From contig JACPSF010000320.1 in NCBI GenBank assembly GCA_016193385.1, forward strand, positions 1 to 17,586: 17,586 nt of DNA. The letters are read 5' to 3'. Made by a program: the position numbers and the translations under genes. A model generated the notes under the pieces. That model saw nothing but the letters and a program-made list of their open reading frames with translations. It was not told where the DNA came from and did not search any database. Source of the DNA: Deltaproteobacteria bacterium (GTDB taxonomy: Bacteria > Desulfobacterota_B > Binatia > UBA9968). Every line of letters starts with the position of its first letter. The first letter of the stretch is position 1. Positions 7,723-14,809 of this stretch are shown here, one piece after another.

Positions 7723-9030
7723 ATGCGACTGGAGCTGGCAGATTTCTCGGTAACCCAAGTTCACTTGGGGAGCGAATTCCGTTACCATGCGGGCGCATTA
7801 GTGGTGGATCGCAAAGAGTTGCTTGCCCTCATCCACCAAGATCCGAGGATCAAGGATGCAGCTATCGCCGTAGCCGTGCCCGGAGAGAAAACCCGGATTA
7901 CTGGAATCCGCGACCTAGTCGAGCCGAGGTTCAAGGTCCGAGGAGATGGCCAGATATTTCCCGGGATCCTGGGTCCTGTGGCCCCCGTCGGCGCGGGGAG
8001 AACGCACCGGCTTTCCGGCATGGCGGTGGTGGCCACGGCCGACTACGAAGGAATCATTAGAGCAGGCACCGGGGTTCAAAGAAGCGCCATTCTGGACATG
8101 TGGGGTCCGGGGGCCGAAATTTCCCGCTTCAGTTCCCTGGTACAGTTGGTGTTGGTCCTCCGCTTAGTTCCGGGTCTTGCCGAATTAGAGGCCCACACGG
8201 CGATCCAGAGAGCTGAGTATGAAGTGGCACGGCGGCTTGCCCAGACCACCGAGCGTCTTGATCCTCAAAAGATCGAGACCTTCGACCTCGCCGCTGAGGA
8301 CCCGGCTCGGCCCAGAGTTATGCTCATCCAGTGTTGTCTAACCGAGAGCCATCAGGCTCACTCTGGGGTGAGCTACTATGGGCTACCGATTCGGGATTCA
8401 CTAGCCACTGTGGTCCATCCCAATGAACTTATAGAAGGAGCAGTCACCCCCGACACCACACGATCCGGCAGAGGTTATTACCCCACCACCTGGGATTGGC
8501 AGAACCATCCTTTGGTCTTTGGCCTGTACGGGGCGCACGGTAAGACGCTAAATTTCGCCGGTGTGATTCTGGAGCGGATTCGCTTCGAGACCTACCACGG
8601 CAAAGAGGTAATCGCCCACAATACTGCCCAGCTAGCCGAAGCCATGGGGGCTGACGGCGTCCTGATAACCTGGTTGGGAGGTGGAAACGCCTTTGTTGAT
8701 GTGATGCTCACGGTCCAGGCCTGCGAACGGCGCGGGATTAAGACGGTACTGGTAACCTATGAGCTTGGCGGAAAGGACGGAGTGGACCCGCCTCTTCTAC
8801 ACTGTGTCCCGGAAGCCACCGCTTTAGTCAGCACCGGCAGTCGCGATCGCTGGGCAGAGTTGCCGGTCACAGAAAAAATCATCGGACCTTACGAGGAAAT
8901 CAAGGTCCTCAGCTATCCGGGTGCTCCACGGGTCTCAGCGCGCGGTCCTCTTTCCATCGATGCGAGGGACGGGATTATGGGCGGGGTGGATATCTGGGGT
9001 GGCGAATCGTGGACGTGCAACGGCTACTGA
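7723..9030 (+). CDS. Glycine/sarcosine/betaine reductase component B alpha/beta-like protein (GrdE-like)
   Basis: The 435-residue protein is colinear with the GrdE/PrdA-type precursor of reductase component B. The N-terminus MRLELADFSV with GALVVDRKEL, the block PGEKTRITGIRDLVEPRFKV, GDGQIFPGILGPV, GAGRTHRLSGMAVV and the motif ILDMWGPGAE all match the alpha half. The beta half shows HPNELIEGAV, KTLNFAGVILE, MGADGVLITWLGGGN and GIKTVLVTYELGGKDG. In classical GrdE a cysteine near residue 242 is cleaved and becomes a pyruvoyl group; the corresponding stretch here (239-252) has Thr/Ser/Arg and no Cys. A selenoprotein GrdB partner is absent nearby. I chose the ATG at 7723 because the family begins MRLEL; an in-frame TTG at 7657 is unsupported. 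Function in this organism is unknown, probably not glycine reduction. Confidence 0.85.
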   Translation: MRLELADFSVTQVHLGSEFRYHAGALVVDRKELLALIHQDPRIKDAAIAVAVPGEKTRITGIRDLVEPRFKVRGDGQIFPGILGPVAPVGAGRTHRLSGMAVVATADYEGIIRAGTGVQRSAILDMWGPGAEISRFSSLVQLVLVLRLVPGLAELEAHTAIQRAEYEVARRLAQTTERLDPQKIETFDLAAEDPARPRVMLIQCCLTESHQAHSGVSYYGLPIRDSLATVVHPNELIEGAVTPDTTRSGRGYYPTTWDWQNHPLVFGLYGAHGKTLNFAGVILERIRFETYHGKEVIAHNTAQLAEAMGADGVLITWLGGGNAFVDVMLTVQACERRGIKTVLVTYELGGKDGVDPPLLHCVPEATALVSTGSRDRWAELPVTEKIIGPYEEIKVLSYPGAPRVSARGPLSIDARDGIMGGVDIWGGESWTCNGY

Positions 9031-9105
9031 CGAAATCCCGGCTCCTGCACATACGTGGACCCGGGAATCAGAAGGGGAAACGATACGACGGAATAAAAAC
9101 TGATC

Positions 9106-9186
9106 TCAGAAGACGACCAGGTAAATCAAATAGGCAAGAATCAGGACCCCTAGAACCTTGAGCATATTCTTCTCTCTATCGCTCAT
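9106..9186 (-). CDS. 26-residue single-span membrane micro-protein
   Basis: A short frame (ATG at 9186, TGA at 9106-9108) encodes 26 residues. The charged N-terminus MSDREKNMLK is followed by an uninterrupted hydrophobic helix of about 16 residues (VLGVLILAYLIYLVVF) reaching the C-terminus. A strong Shine-Dalgarno GGGAGAG lies eight bases before the ATG. The charge pattern suggests an N-in, C-out or tail-anchored orientation. It lies 85 bases downstream of the acetamidase gene on the same strand and converges with the GrdE-like gene. No function can be assigned. Such proteins are usually missed because of their size; the ribosome-binding site and coherent membrane helix are the reasons for calling it. 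Confidence 0.6.
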   Translation of the reverse strand: MSDREKNMLKVLGVLILAYLIYLVVF

Positions 9187-9271
9187 CTGTTCGACTCTCC
9201 CATATGGTGAATGACCGTAAGATAAGCCCAAGCGTAACCGGTGTCAATAAAAATTTCGCCCCCCAAAAGCT

Positions 9272-10279
9272 TTACGGCTTGAACCAGTAATCACGCTTTC
9301 CTTTGAAGATGCGCTTGGGGATCTTTGCGGAGACTAGATTCACGACGTCTACGGCCTCCGCGATAGCGAGGTCCACCGAGATGCTTGCGAGAGCATAAGC
9401 GTCGGCCGCGCTGAGCCCTTTCTCGCTCTGGAGGAAGTTCACCGCCTCCGCCACGGCAATCCTGGTCGCTTCGTTAAGATCGACGCTCATTCCCATGGTG
9501 ATGAAGTGATCGGGCGTCTCCGCCATGGGGGACTTAAAATCCTTCTCCTTGTGAAGAATAAACTGAAAGGTTGGCGCCAGAGAAATCTCTACCGCCCCTC
9601 CGTCCACCTCTCCATCACCTTGGACAGCGTGGCCGTCTCCGGAAAAAAACTGGGCCCCTTGGTTAAACACCGGCAGGTAAAGCGTTGCGCCGCGGCACAA
9701 TTCCTTGACATCCATATTGCCTCCCCAGACTCCCGGCGGCGTAGAGGAGATCATTCCCAGGCTTTTCGACGGCGCCACCGCCATGATGCCCATGAAGGGG
9801 TTGACGGGTATCTCAATGTCCGGGGAGAAAATCGCGACGTCCCGATCCGGGTCCAGGCGGATTAATCTCGCAGCAGGTCCTTTGAGCAACTCAGGGAGCA
9901 CCCCTCTTCCCGGGCCGGTGTTGTTGACGCCGTAGGGGACACGAAACTCTATCTCCAACACCCGCACCTCCAGCATGTCCCCGGGCTCCGCGCCCTCGAT
10001 GTAGACCGGGCCGGTAAGAACGTGCACACTCGCCCCTTTGGGCCGCCTCATTTTAGAGTAAATTTCTACGGCATCCGGCAACACCTGCTCCGGCGGAATG
10101 CCGTAAGCGCCGAAAAAACTCACCGGGTCTCGCTCCGTGAGGAGTCCCTGATGTGATAGCGTTTCGATCCGGACAATCTGCCCCGACTTGATGGTGAGGG
10201 CCGGTGGAAGGTTGGCCGCAAGGTATCCCCATAAGACCGTATTGGGGGTGGATTTCAACGTGGCGTCGGGAGTTACCAT
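9272..10279 (-). CDS. Acetamidase/formamidase family protein
   Basis: The 335-residue protein belongs to the FmdA/AmdA family, which hydrolyses formamide, acetamide or related short amides to ammonia and the acid. Seen in order are an early strand SGQIVRIETLSHQG, VYIEGAEPGDMLEVRVLEIEF (residues about 112-132), and PFMGIMAVAPSK. The conserved GGNMDVKELCRGATLYLPVFNQGAQFFSGDGHAVQGDGEVDGGAVE stretch contains the zinc-site acid and histidine residues. The C-terminal helix is ISVDLAIAEAVDVVNLVSAKIPK. The length fits short family members (300-410). The ATG at 10279 has no good Shine-Dalgarno; a stable hairpin sits in its leader (10301-10327). The upstream hydrolase gene ends in an intrinsic terminator, so this gene probably has its own promoter, which I cannot identify. 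Confidence 0.88.
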   Translation of the reverse strand: MVTPDATLKSTPNTVLWGYLAANLPPALTIKSGQIVRIETLSHQGLLTERDPVSFFGAYGIPPEQVLPDAVEIYSKMRRPKGASVHVLTGPVYIEGAEPGDMLEVRVLEIEFRVPYGVNNTGPGRGVLPELLKGPAARLIRLDPDRDVAIFSPDIEIPVNPFMGIMAVAPSKSLGMISSTPPGVWGGNMDVKELCRGATLYLPVFNQGAQFFSGDGHAVQGDGEVDGGAVEISLAPTFQFILHKEKDFKSPMAETPDHFITMGMSVDLNEATRIAVAEAVNFLQSEKGLSAADAYALASISVDLAIAEAVDVVNLVSAKIPKRIFKGKRDYWFKP

Positions 10280-10300
10280 GACAATCGCGCTTTCTTCTCA

Positions 10301-10327
10301 GCTCCTGCGCGGAGCACGCGCCGGAGC
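10301..10327 (-). promoter_or_regulatory. GC-rich hairpin in the leader of the acetamidase gene
   Basis: An 11-bp inverted repeat (10301-10311 with 10317-10327, ten of eleven paired, five-base loop) lies 22 bases upstream of the acetamidase start on the transcribed strand. There is no T-run, so it is not a standard terminator. It could be an operator palindrome or a structure masking a start that already lacks a clear ribosome-binding site. Confidence 0.4.
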
Positions 10328-10357
10328 CCGTGACGAATCCTTGATTGCCGCGCTCGG

Positions 10358-10402
10358 AAAAACAAGCCCCAGAAGGCGCCGGATTAAAGCACCTTTGGGG
10401 CT
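10358..10402 (-). terminator. Intrinsic terminator of the dienelactone hydrolase gene
   Basis: In the minus-strand RNA, the arm AGCCCCAAAGGUGC pairs with GCGCCUUCUGGGGCU (one bulge, one G-U pair) around a loop of about nine bases. It is followed by UUGUUUUU. It begins 27 bases downstream of the hydrolase stop codon. This is a classical Rho-independent terminator and isolates the acetamidase gene from read-through. Confidence 0.8.
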
Positions 10403-10428
10403 CGAATCTCTCGCGGCGCAGCCTTTTG

Positions 10429-11166
10429 TCAGCTCTTCAGGTGTTTGGCGAAGAAGGCCAGAGTCTTCGGCCAGATATCCTTGGCCGAGGCCTCATGATA
10501 GCTGGGCCGGTCATCGCAGAAAAAGGCGTGGCCGGCGCCTTTGTACAGATACCATTCGTAATTGACCCGGTTCGCCTTCAGCGCCGCCTCGATCTTCTCT
10601 CTGGCCTCTTGGGAAATGCTCTGGTCCTGATCGCCCCAGACACATTGCAGCGGGACCTTGATCTTGTTCGCCATCGTCACCGGCTCAACCGGGCTCTTCT
10701 CGCCTCTCTCGCCGCCGGCGATCCCGCCGCCATAATAGACCGATGCCGCCGCCACCGGGCACTGACAGGCGCCCAGCCATGAGACACGGCCTCCGAAGCA
10801 GTAGCCGATGATCCCGATCTTGTTCGGGTTGACATCGGCCCTGCCCTTGATGAGCGAGATCGCGCGGTTAAGATCCTCGACGATCTTGGTCTCGTAGAGC
10901 GTGGCGCGCGCCGCAAAGGCCGCTTGCAAGTCGCTGTTCGGTATGACCCGTTGCTCCAACCGGTAGTAGAGATCGGGGGCGGCCGCGACGTAGCCCTCTC
11001 TGGCGAACCTCTCGGTCAAATCTTTGATGTGCGCGTTGACGCCGAATACCTCCATAATCACCAGGAGAGCCGGTTTCTTGCCGTCTCCCTTCGGAGCGGC
11101 CACGAAAAGGTCCATCGACTTTCCTTGCTCCGCGCTCACTGGAACTGTGCTGGTTTGAATTTCCAT
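10429..11166 (-). CDS. Dienelactone hydrolase family protein
   Basis: A 245-residue alpha/beta hydrolase of the dienelactone hydrolase family, usual length. The nucleophile elbow is GYCFGG with Cys123. The acid is Asp181 or Asp179 in WGDQDQ, and the base is His213 in GAGHAFF. Glu39 in MEVFG is the conserved Glu that helps activate the cysteine in this family. Family members hydrolyse dienelactones in chlorocatechol breakdown, but many act on other lactones or esters, so the substrate is open. No signal peptide, hence cytoplasmic. The ATG at 11166 has a perfect AAGGAGG six bases upstream. A weak promoter (TTGACA at 11241-11246, 18-base spacer, TAGAGG) may drive it. It ends at an intrinsic terminator. 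Confidence 0.93.
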   Translation of the reverse strand: MEIQTSTVPVSAEQGKSMDLFVAAPKGDGKKPALLVIMEVFGVNAHIKDLTERFAREGYVAAAPDLYYRLEQRVIPNSDLQAAFAARATLYETKIVEDLNRAISLIKGRADVNPNKIGIIGYCFGGRVSWLGACQCPVAAASVYYGGGIAGGERGEKSPVEPVTMANKIKVPLQCVWGDQDQSISQEAREKIEAALKANRVNYEWYLYKGAGHAFFCDDRPSYHEASAKDIWPKTLAFFAKHLKS

Positions 11167-11632
11167 TGTCAGCCTCCTTTTCTAGTAACACCCAAAAGTT
11201 GCGCGACAACCTGTTTCCTCTACTTCGATCCGTGAGGCTCTGTCAAGGGTTGCCTGGCGCTTCGTCAGGAAGTGCCGTTCCTCGGGAGAAAACCTTCCGG
11301 CCCGAGGCAATAGGTCAGTGCCTTGAGGGCCACCACACCAACCCCCTTCCAGTGGTCTCTCCAGCGGTCTGGGCCTGCCTTCAACCTCCTCGTCCACGTG
11401 CCTCAGTCCTTCAGGCTTCTTCCCTTCAGAGACCCTAGGAAACTCTCAAGCGCAGGGGACCTGTCCCGAAGACAAGGAGACGTCCGGAACTGAAGGAACT
11501 CAGAGGCGACGGGCAGAACAGGTTAAGTGGTTGGGGGCAGAAGAGCACTGGCCTATCGGCTCCTGCTGAGGGGCAGGTCCCCTGCGCTTCTACTTGCAAC
11601 GACACTTTTCGCAGTAGCGCCCCGCTTTCCCT
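11167..11632. other. 466-bp intergenic region with an inverted-repeat element
   Basis: No credible protein-coding frame. Close to the hydrolase start are its ribosome-binding site and a weak minus-strand promoter (TTGACA at 11241-11246). Positions 11280-11440 are CT/GC-rich with no feature I can name. Positions 11448-11589 are an element bounded by perfect inverted repeats (listed separately). The rest up to 11632 is featureless spacer below the CigR-like gene. Confidence 0.6.
11448..11589. repeat. 142-bp element bounded by perfect 16-bp inverted repeats (MITE/REP-like)
   Basis: AAGCGCAGGGGACCTG at 11448-11463 is the exact reverse complement of the 16 bases at 11574-11589. Three further bases inward can pair with a one-base bulge. 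The enclosed 110 bases carry no open frame. A 16-bp perfect pair at this distance is very unlikely by chance. The core GGGGACCTGTCCC resembles palindromic REP-type sequences common in environmental genomes. I see no obvious target-site duplication. It may be a miniature inverted-repeat transposable element, a paired REP unit, or a structured RNA. Confidence 0.65.
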
Positions 11633-12070
11633 TCACCGCTCGGTCGCCAATCCGATCACGTTCTCAATAATATCCAGGATTCTCGCGGTGCGACGATCCA
11701 GCAAGATCACGTGGGGACCGAGAATGACGCGCTGCCAAATATCGGGGATTCGGGGCAGGCGCAGCTCAAGCTCCGCCGGAAACGGCTCCAGCCGTTTTTG
11801 CAAGCCCGGAGGAAGCTTGCCTTTTCTTTGGATCTGTCTCTGAAGTCCCGGAGGCAGATCACCTCCCCGCTTGGCCAGGCCGGGTGGAAGCCCACTGTAG
11901 CGAGCGACGTAAAATTCGCGGATGATCCGGCGCTCCTCCGGCAAAAACAGAGCTGGCCGACCCTTTTCCCCACCCAGCAAAGCATTCACCCCAAGAGCCC
12001 AGAGCCCCACCACGCCGAAAATGAGAGCTGCCGCAGCTTTTCGGTCCATCCAGCTCTTTACCAAGCTCAT
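11633..12070 (-). CDS. CigR/RcnB-like small envelope protein
   Basis: The 145-residue protein has a basic N-terminus and a hydrophobic segment (residues about 11-32) that is a signal peptide or membrane anchor. Three LPPGL motifs lie at residues 61, 72 and 86, each followed by basic residues (LPPGLAKRGG, LPPGLQRQI, LPPGLQKRL). The C-terminal part ends VILLDRRTARILDIIENVI, the usual closing strand-helix of CigR/RcnB-like proteins. These are periplasmic or membrane-associated proteins, some implicated in metal efflux or virulence control; the role here is unknown. AAGGAGGG six bases before the ATG makes the start firm. It is the last gene of the F420 operon, 38 bases after the F420:NADP oxidoreductase, but no link to F420 chemistry is evident. 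Confidence 0.75.
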   Translation of the reverse strand: MSLVKSWMDRKAAAALIFGVVGLWALGVNALLGGEKGRPALFLPEERRIIREFYVARYSGLPPGLAKRGGDLPPGLQRQIQRKGKLPPGLQKRLEPFPAELELRLPRIPDIWQRVILGPHVILLDRRTARILDIIENVIGLATER

Positions 12071-12108
12071 TGGAAGCCCTCCTTATCGATGGCTCGGATT
12101 TTGCGCCC

Positions 12109-12762
12109 TCAGTCTGCGATCCCCGTAACCTTCACGCTTGCGTGTTTGGACTTGTGCCTGCGGTTCAGATAGATGAGGACGCCGGTGAGCCCTTCGATCA
12201 CATAGGCATGAGAGGCCAGGCCGGCATCGAAGCTCCTGGCCCCGATCTTCCGGACGATCTCCATAACCCTCTGTTTGGCGGCGGCATCATCGCCGCACAC
12301 CAAGACATCGCCCAACGACGAGTCGGGATCTTCCAGATCGACAGCCGAGATATTGTGGAGCGCCCCCACGACCGGAGCCTCACTGCCAAGGATCTCCTGC
12401 GCCTCCTGGAGGGCAGAGCCGGCCGGAGGGACAAAAGGCCGGCCCTTTCGGAGCGGCACGACGGCATCGATAACGGTCTTGCCGGCAAGCTGACCTTTTA
12501 AATCGGCCACCATCGTGGCATGACCTTCGTAAGGAACGGCGATGACCACAAACTCCGCCCCTCGAACCGCGTCCCGATTGGCCTGGCCCTCGATTTTCCC
12601 GTGCTGGACTTTCGGTTTGAGCGACTCTACCACAGTTCTTGCCTTTTCCCGATCCCGGGAGCCGATGATGACTTTGACCCCGGGCGCGGCAAGGCGCAGC
12701 GCCAGGGCTGTTCCAAGGTTTCCGGTTCCTCCAACGATCGCGATCGCGAATTCCCGTTCCAT
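12109..12762 (-). CDS. npdG: F420-dependent NADP+ oxidoreductase (NADPH-dependent F420 reductase)
   Basis: The enzyme transfers hydride between F420H2 and NADP+. The N-terminal Rossmann motif AIVGGTGNLGTALALRLA (residues 8-25) binds NADP(H). GSRDREKA (34-41) supplies the Ser-Arg that recognises the 2'-phosphate. EFVVIAVPYEGH and GKTVIDAVVPL are typical of the Fno/NpdG family, as is VVGALHNISA, the deazaflavin-contact region. The C-terminus lacks the extra domain of larger dehydrogenases; 217 residues fits the family (about 210-230). ATG at 12762 is preferred because GAGG lies nine bases before it; an in-frame TTG at 12777 overlaps that site. It follows cofE by 21 bases in the F420 operon, which supports the assignment. 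Confidence 0.9.
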   Translation of the reverse strand: MEREFAIAIVGGTGNLGTALALRLAAPGVKVIIGSRDREKARTVVESLKPKVQHGKIEGQANRDAVRGAEFVVIAVPYEGHATMVADLKGQLAGKTVIDAVVPLRKGRPFVPPAGSALQEAQEILGSEAPVVGALHNISAVDLEDPDSSLGDVLVCGDDAAAKQRVMEIVRKIGARSFDAGLASHAYVIEGLTGVLIYLNRRHKSKHASVKVTGIAD

Positions 12763-12783
12763 TTTTCCGATCCTCAATAGAAT

Positions 12784-13539
12784 TTAAAAACTGCGAAAAA
12801 GATCCTCTGTCTCCGGGCGCAGCAGCTCCTGGGCCGACCCTTCTCCCGGCTCAGCCTCAAAGCCGCGAACCAGCACCACCGGGATCTCACCTCGTTTTCC
12901 CATCGCCAGCTCCGCGGCCGCCGCCAGCTCATCGGCGACCGCTGCCACTGAAGCTCTCAGCTCGTAGCCATGTCGGTCAGTCATCCCGCGATAGTCTTTA
13001 ACAGGCCTGAAGCCTGCCACGCCGATGGCGACATCCACCGTGCCCAATCGCCAGGGACGTCCGAAGCTGTCGCTGATCATCACCCCGGGTGCCACGCCGC
13101 TCAGCCGCCTGATCTCCTCCCGAATCTCCCGTGCCGAACGATCCGGCTCCTGAGGCAAGAGGGCGACCAGGCCTTGACCGACATTGGATAGATCGACGCC
13201 GGCGTTGGCGCAGATAAAGCCGTGGTGCGTTTCCACGATGATTGTGCCCCGTCCCATACGAATGATTCGGCGACTCTCGCTCAAGATGACCTCTACGAGG
13301 CAGGGGTCTTTCCCCAGTTTTTGGGCCAGCTCCAAGGCCCGCCCCGAAGGTTGAATTTCGTCCAATCGACTGACGCGACCTTCGGTCTTTGAGACAACTT
13401 TATGCGCGACAACGAGGATATCCCCTTCGCGTAAGTCAACCTCCTGATGGGAGCAGGCTTTCAAGATCAGCCTACCGAGGCTGTCTCCGGGTCTTACCTC
13501 CCCCAACCCCTCAAGCCCGACGATCTCCAAGCGCTTCAT
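12784..13539 (-). CDS. cofE: Coenzyme F420-0:L-glutamate ligase
   Basis: CofE adds glutamate residues to F420-0 using GTP, forming the poly-gamma-glutamate tail. Conserved blocks are GDILVVAHKVVSKTEGRV (39-56), the Glu/Ser-rich ILSESRRIIR (85-94) and THHGFICANAGVDLSNV (104-120). PGVMISDSFGRPWRLGTVDVAIG (151-173) is the metal/GTP site. At 251 residues it is a stand-alone CofE and lacks the nitroreductase-like C-terminal domain of actinobacterial FbiB, so reduction of a dehydro-F420 intermediate, if used, would need another enzyme. The start overlaps the stop of cofC by four bases (ATGA), which indicates translational coupling. Confidence 0.95.
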   Translation of the reverse strand: MKRLEIVGLEGLGEVRPGDSLGRLILKACSHQEVDLREGDILVVAHKVVSKTEGRVSRLDEIQPSGRALELAQKLGKDPCLVEVILSESRRIIRMGRGTIIVETHHGFICANAGVDLSNVGQGLVALLPQEPDRSAREIREEIRRLSGVAPGVMISDSFGRPWRLGTVDVAIGVAGFRPVKDYRGMTDRHGYELRASVAAVADELAAAAELAMGKRGEIPVVLVRGFEAEPGEGSAQELLRPETEDLFRSF

Positions 13540-14246
13540 GAGCTCCCCGTCCGCTGAGCGTCGGGAAAGCCGTGTCCCAAGCCCATCTGCATGAGCGTGG
13601 CGTGGCTCTCGCTTCCCCTCTCTCCGGCTAGAAGAAACCGCTTCAAATCTCCGGGCTCGTCGATATCGAGGGCGATCCTTTCGTTCTCGATCACCCGGGC
13701 AGGGAGTCCTTCGGCGGCAACCTGCCGCAAATGGTAGGAGAAGCTATCATACCCAAAGCGGAGCTGGATCACATCCGGAGGCGAAAGGAGCAGGGCGTTG
13801 GTTCCCAGATGGTCGTGGGACGGGACGAGAAGAGCCAAGCGGGAAGCGCTATCGGACTCCCGGATACTTTCGACCAGCTCCCCGACATCGCTCGAGCGAA
13901 CCAACGGAATGTCGGCGGGAAGGACCAGCGTGGCCCGGATGCCTCGCTGTTTCATCTCTGCGAGAGCGAAACGCACCGCCTCGGTCTCGCCCCTCTCTTC
14001 TTTCTCGCGGATCACCCGAGCCCCTGACGCGGCCGCGATCTCTGAAACCCGATCGTCCCCGGTGACCACGAACGTGGCCTCCAAGCCCCTTGCCGCAACA
14101 ACCTGACCCAGCACATCTCGCAACATCGCCTCAGCCAGGAGCTCCCGTTCCCGCACGCCAAGAACCGGAGAAAGGCGCTGCTTTGCATGAAGAAACCCTT
14201 TAGCAGGGATGAGAGCGCAAACCTTCGTAAGTTGCATAAACTCCAA
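13536..14246 (-). CDS. cofC: 2-phospho-L-lactate (or phosphoenolpyruvate) guanylyltransferase
   Basis: CofC/FbiD activates 2-phospho-L-lactate or phosphoenolpyruvate with GTP to give the substrate of CofD. The nucleotidyltransferase core shows IPAKGFLHAKQRL (13-25), FVVTGDDR (59-66), TLVLPADIPLV (106-116; metal-binding Asp), PSHDHLGTNALLL (142-154), FGYDSFSYHL (164-173) and ALDIDEPGDL (192-201). Which donor is used cannot be read with certainty. The start is probably TTG at 14246, since GAGGA lies seven bases upstream in the end of cofD; the ATG at 14237 would be too far from it. It is coupled to cofE by a four-base overlap. Confidence 0.93.
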   Translation of the reverse strand: MEFMQLTKVCALIPAKGFLHAKQRLSPVLGVRERELLAEAMLRDVLGQVVAARGLEATFVVTGDDRVSEIAAASGARVIREKEERGETEAVRFALAEMKQRGIRATLVLPADIPLVRSSDVGELVESIRESDSASRLALLVPSHDHLGTNALLLSPPDVIQLRFGYDSFSYHLRQVAAEGLPARVIENERIALDIDEPGDLKRFLLAGERGSESHATLMQMGLGHGFPDAQRTGSS

Positions 14247-14257
14247 CCACTATTCCT

Positions 14258-14809
14258 CTAGCATACGGGCGCGATCAATGCCAAAAGCTCCCGGGCGAGC
14301 CGCCTCTTATCGGCGAGGGAGCCCATCAGGATAGAGGTCGCCACGGTCTTGATCCCCAGTTCTTGAATCTGCGGCTCAAGCTCCCTGTCCTCGGGCGCAA
14401 CCAGAATCGTATCGAGAAAGTCGGCATACGCTTGGGCCACGCCAAAGGCTGAGACCTCCAAGCCCGCGGCGGACATCAATTTCGCCGCCGGCCCGCTCAC
14501 CGCGGCTCCTTGGATGATCGGACTTACCGCCAGTACCGGCCCCCGCGCTTCGCGCAGAGCCGTCCGCACCCCGGGAACCGCAAGGATAGGGCCTATGCTG
14601 GTCACCGGGTTACTCGGGCAGATGACTACGGCCGCCGCTGATCGAATCGCATCAATGACCCCAGGAGCCGGCCGGCTCCTTTCCACACCCGCAAAATCGA
14701 CCTCTTTGACCTCGTGGAACCAGCGATCCCGGACAAAAAACTCTTGAAACGAGATCTCCCCTTGTGGCGTCACGATCCTGGTCTCGATCCTGTCATCGGA
14801 CATCGGCAA
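14258..14809 (-). CDS. cofD: 2-phospho-L-lactate transferase CofD, C-terminal part (frame-shifted from the N-terminal part)
   Basis: This frame carries the second half of CofD, which transfers the phospholactyl/phosphoenolpyruvyl group from its guanylated form to FO. It opens ILPMSDD, a junction found in the middle of CofD proteins, then FQEFFVRDRW (about 21-30), AAVVICPSNPVTSIGPILAVPG (the nucleotide/phosphate site), SPIIQGAAVSGPAAKLM and the end SLADKRRLARELL. It lies +1 relative to the N-terminal frame and overlaps it by 17 bases. There is no ribosome-binding site near the candidate starts (TTG 14809 or ATG 14803), so independent translation is doubtful, though reinitiation at the overlapping stop is conceivable. 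The two parts together total 312 residues, the normal CofD length. Confidence 0.85.
   Translation of the reverse strand: MPMSDDRIETRIVTPQGEISFQEFFVRDRWFHEVKEVDFAGVERSRPAPGVIDAIRSAAAVVICPSNPVTSIGPILAVPGVRTALREARGPVLAVSPIIQGAAVSGPAAKLMSAAGLEVSAFGVAQAYADFLDTILVAPEDRELEPQIQELGIKTVATSILMGSLADKRRLARELLALIAPVC

Noticed and set aside
9036..9074. Inverted repeat CCCGG...CCGGG downstream of the GrdE-like gene as terminator
   Set aside because: Only six to seven pairs with a loop of about 18 bases and no T-run.
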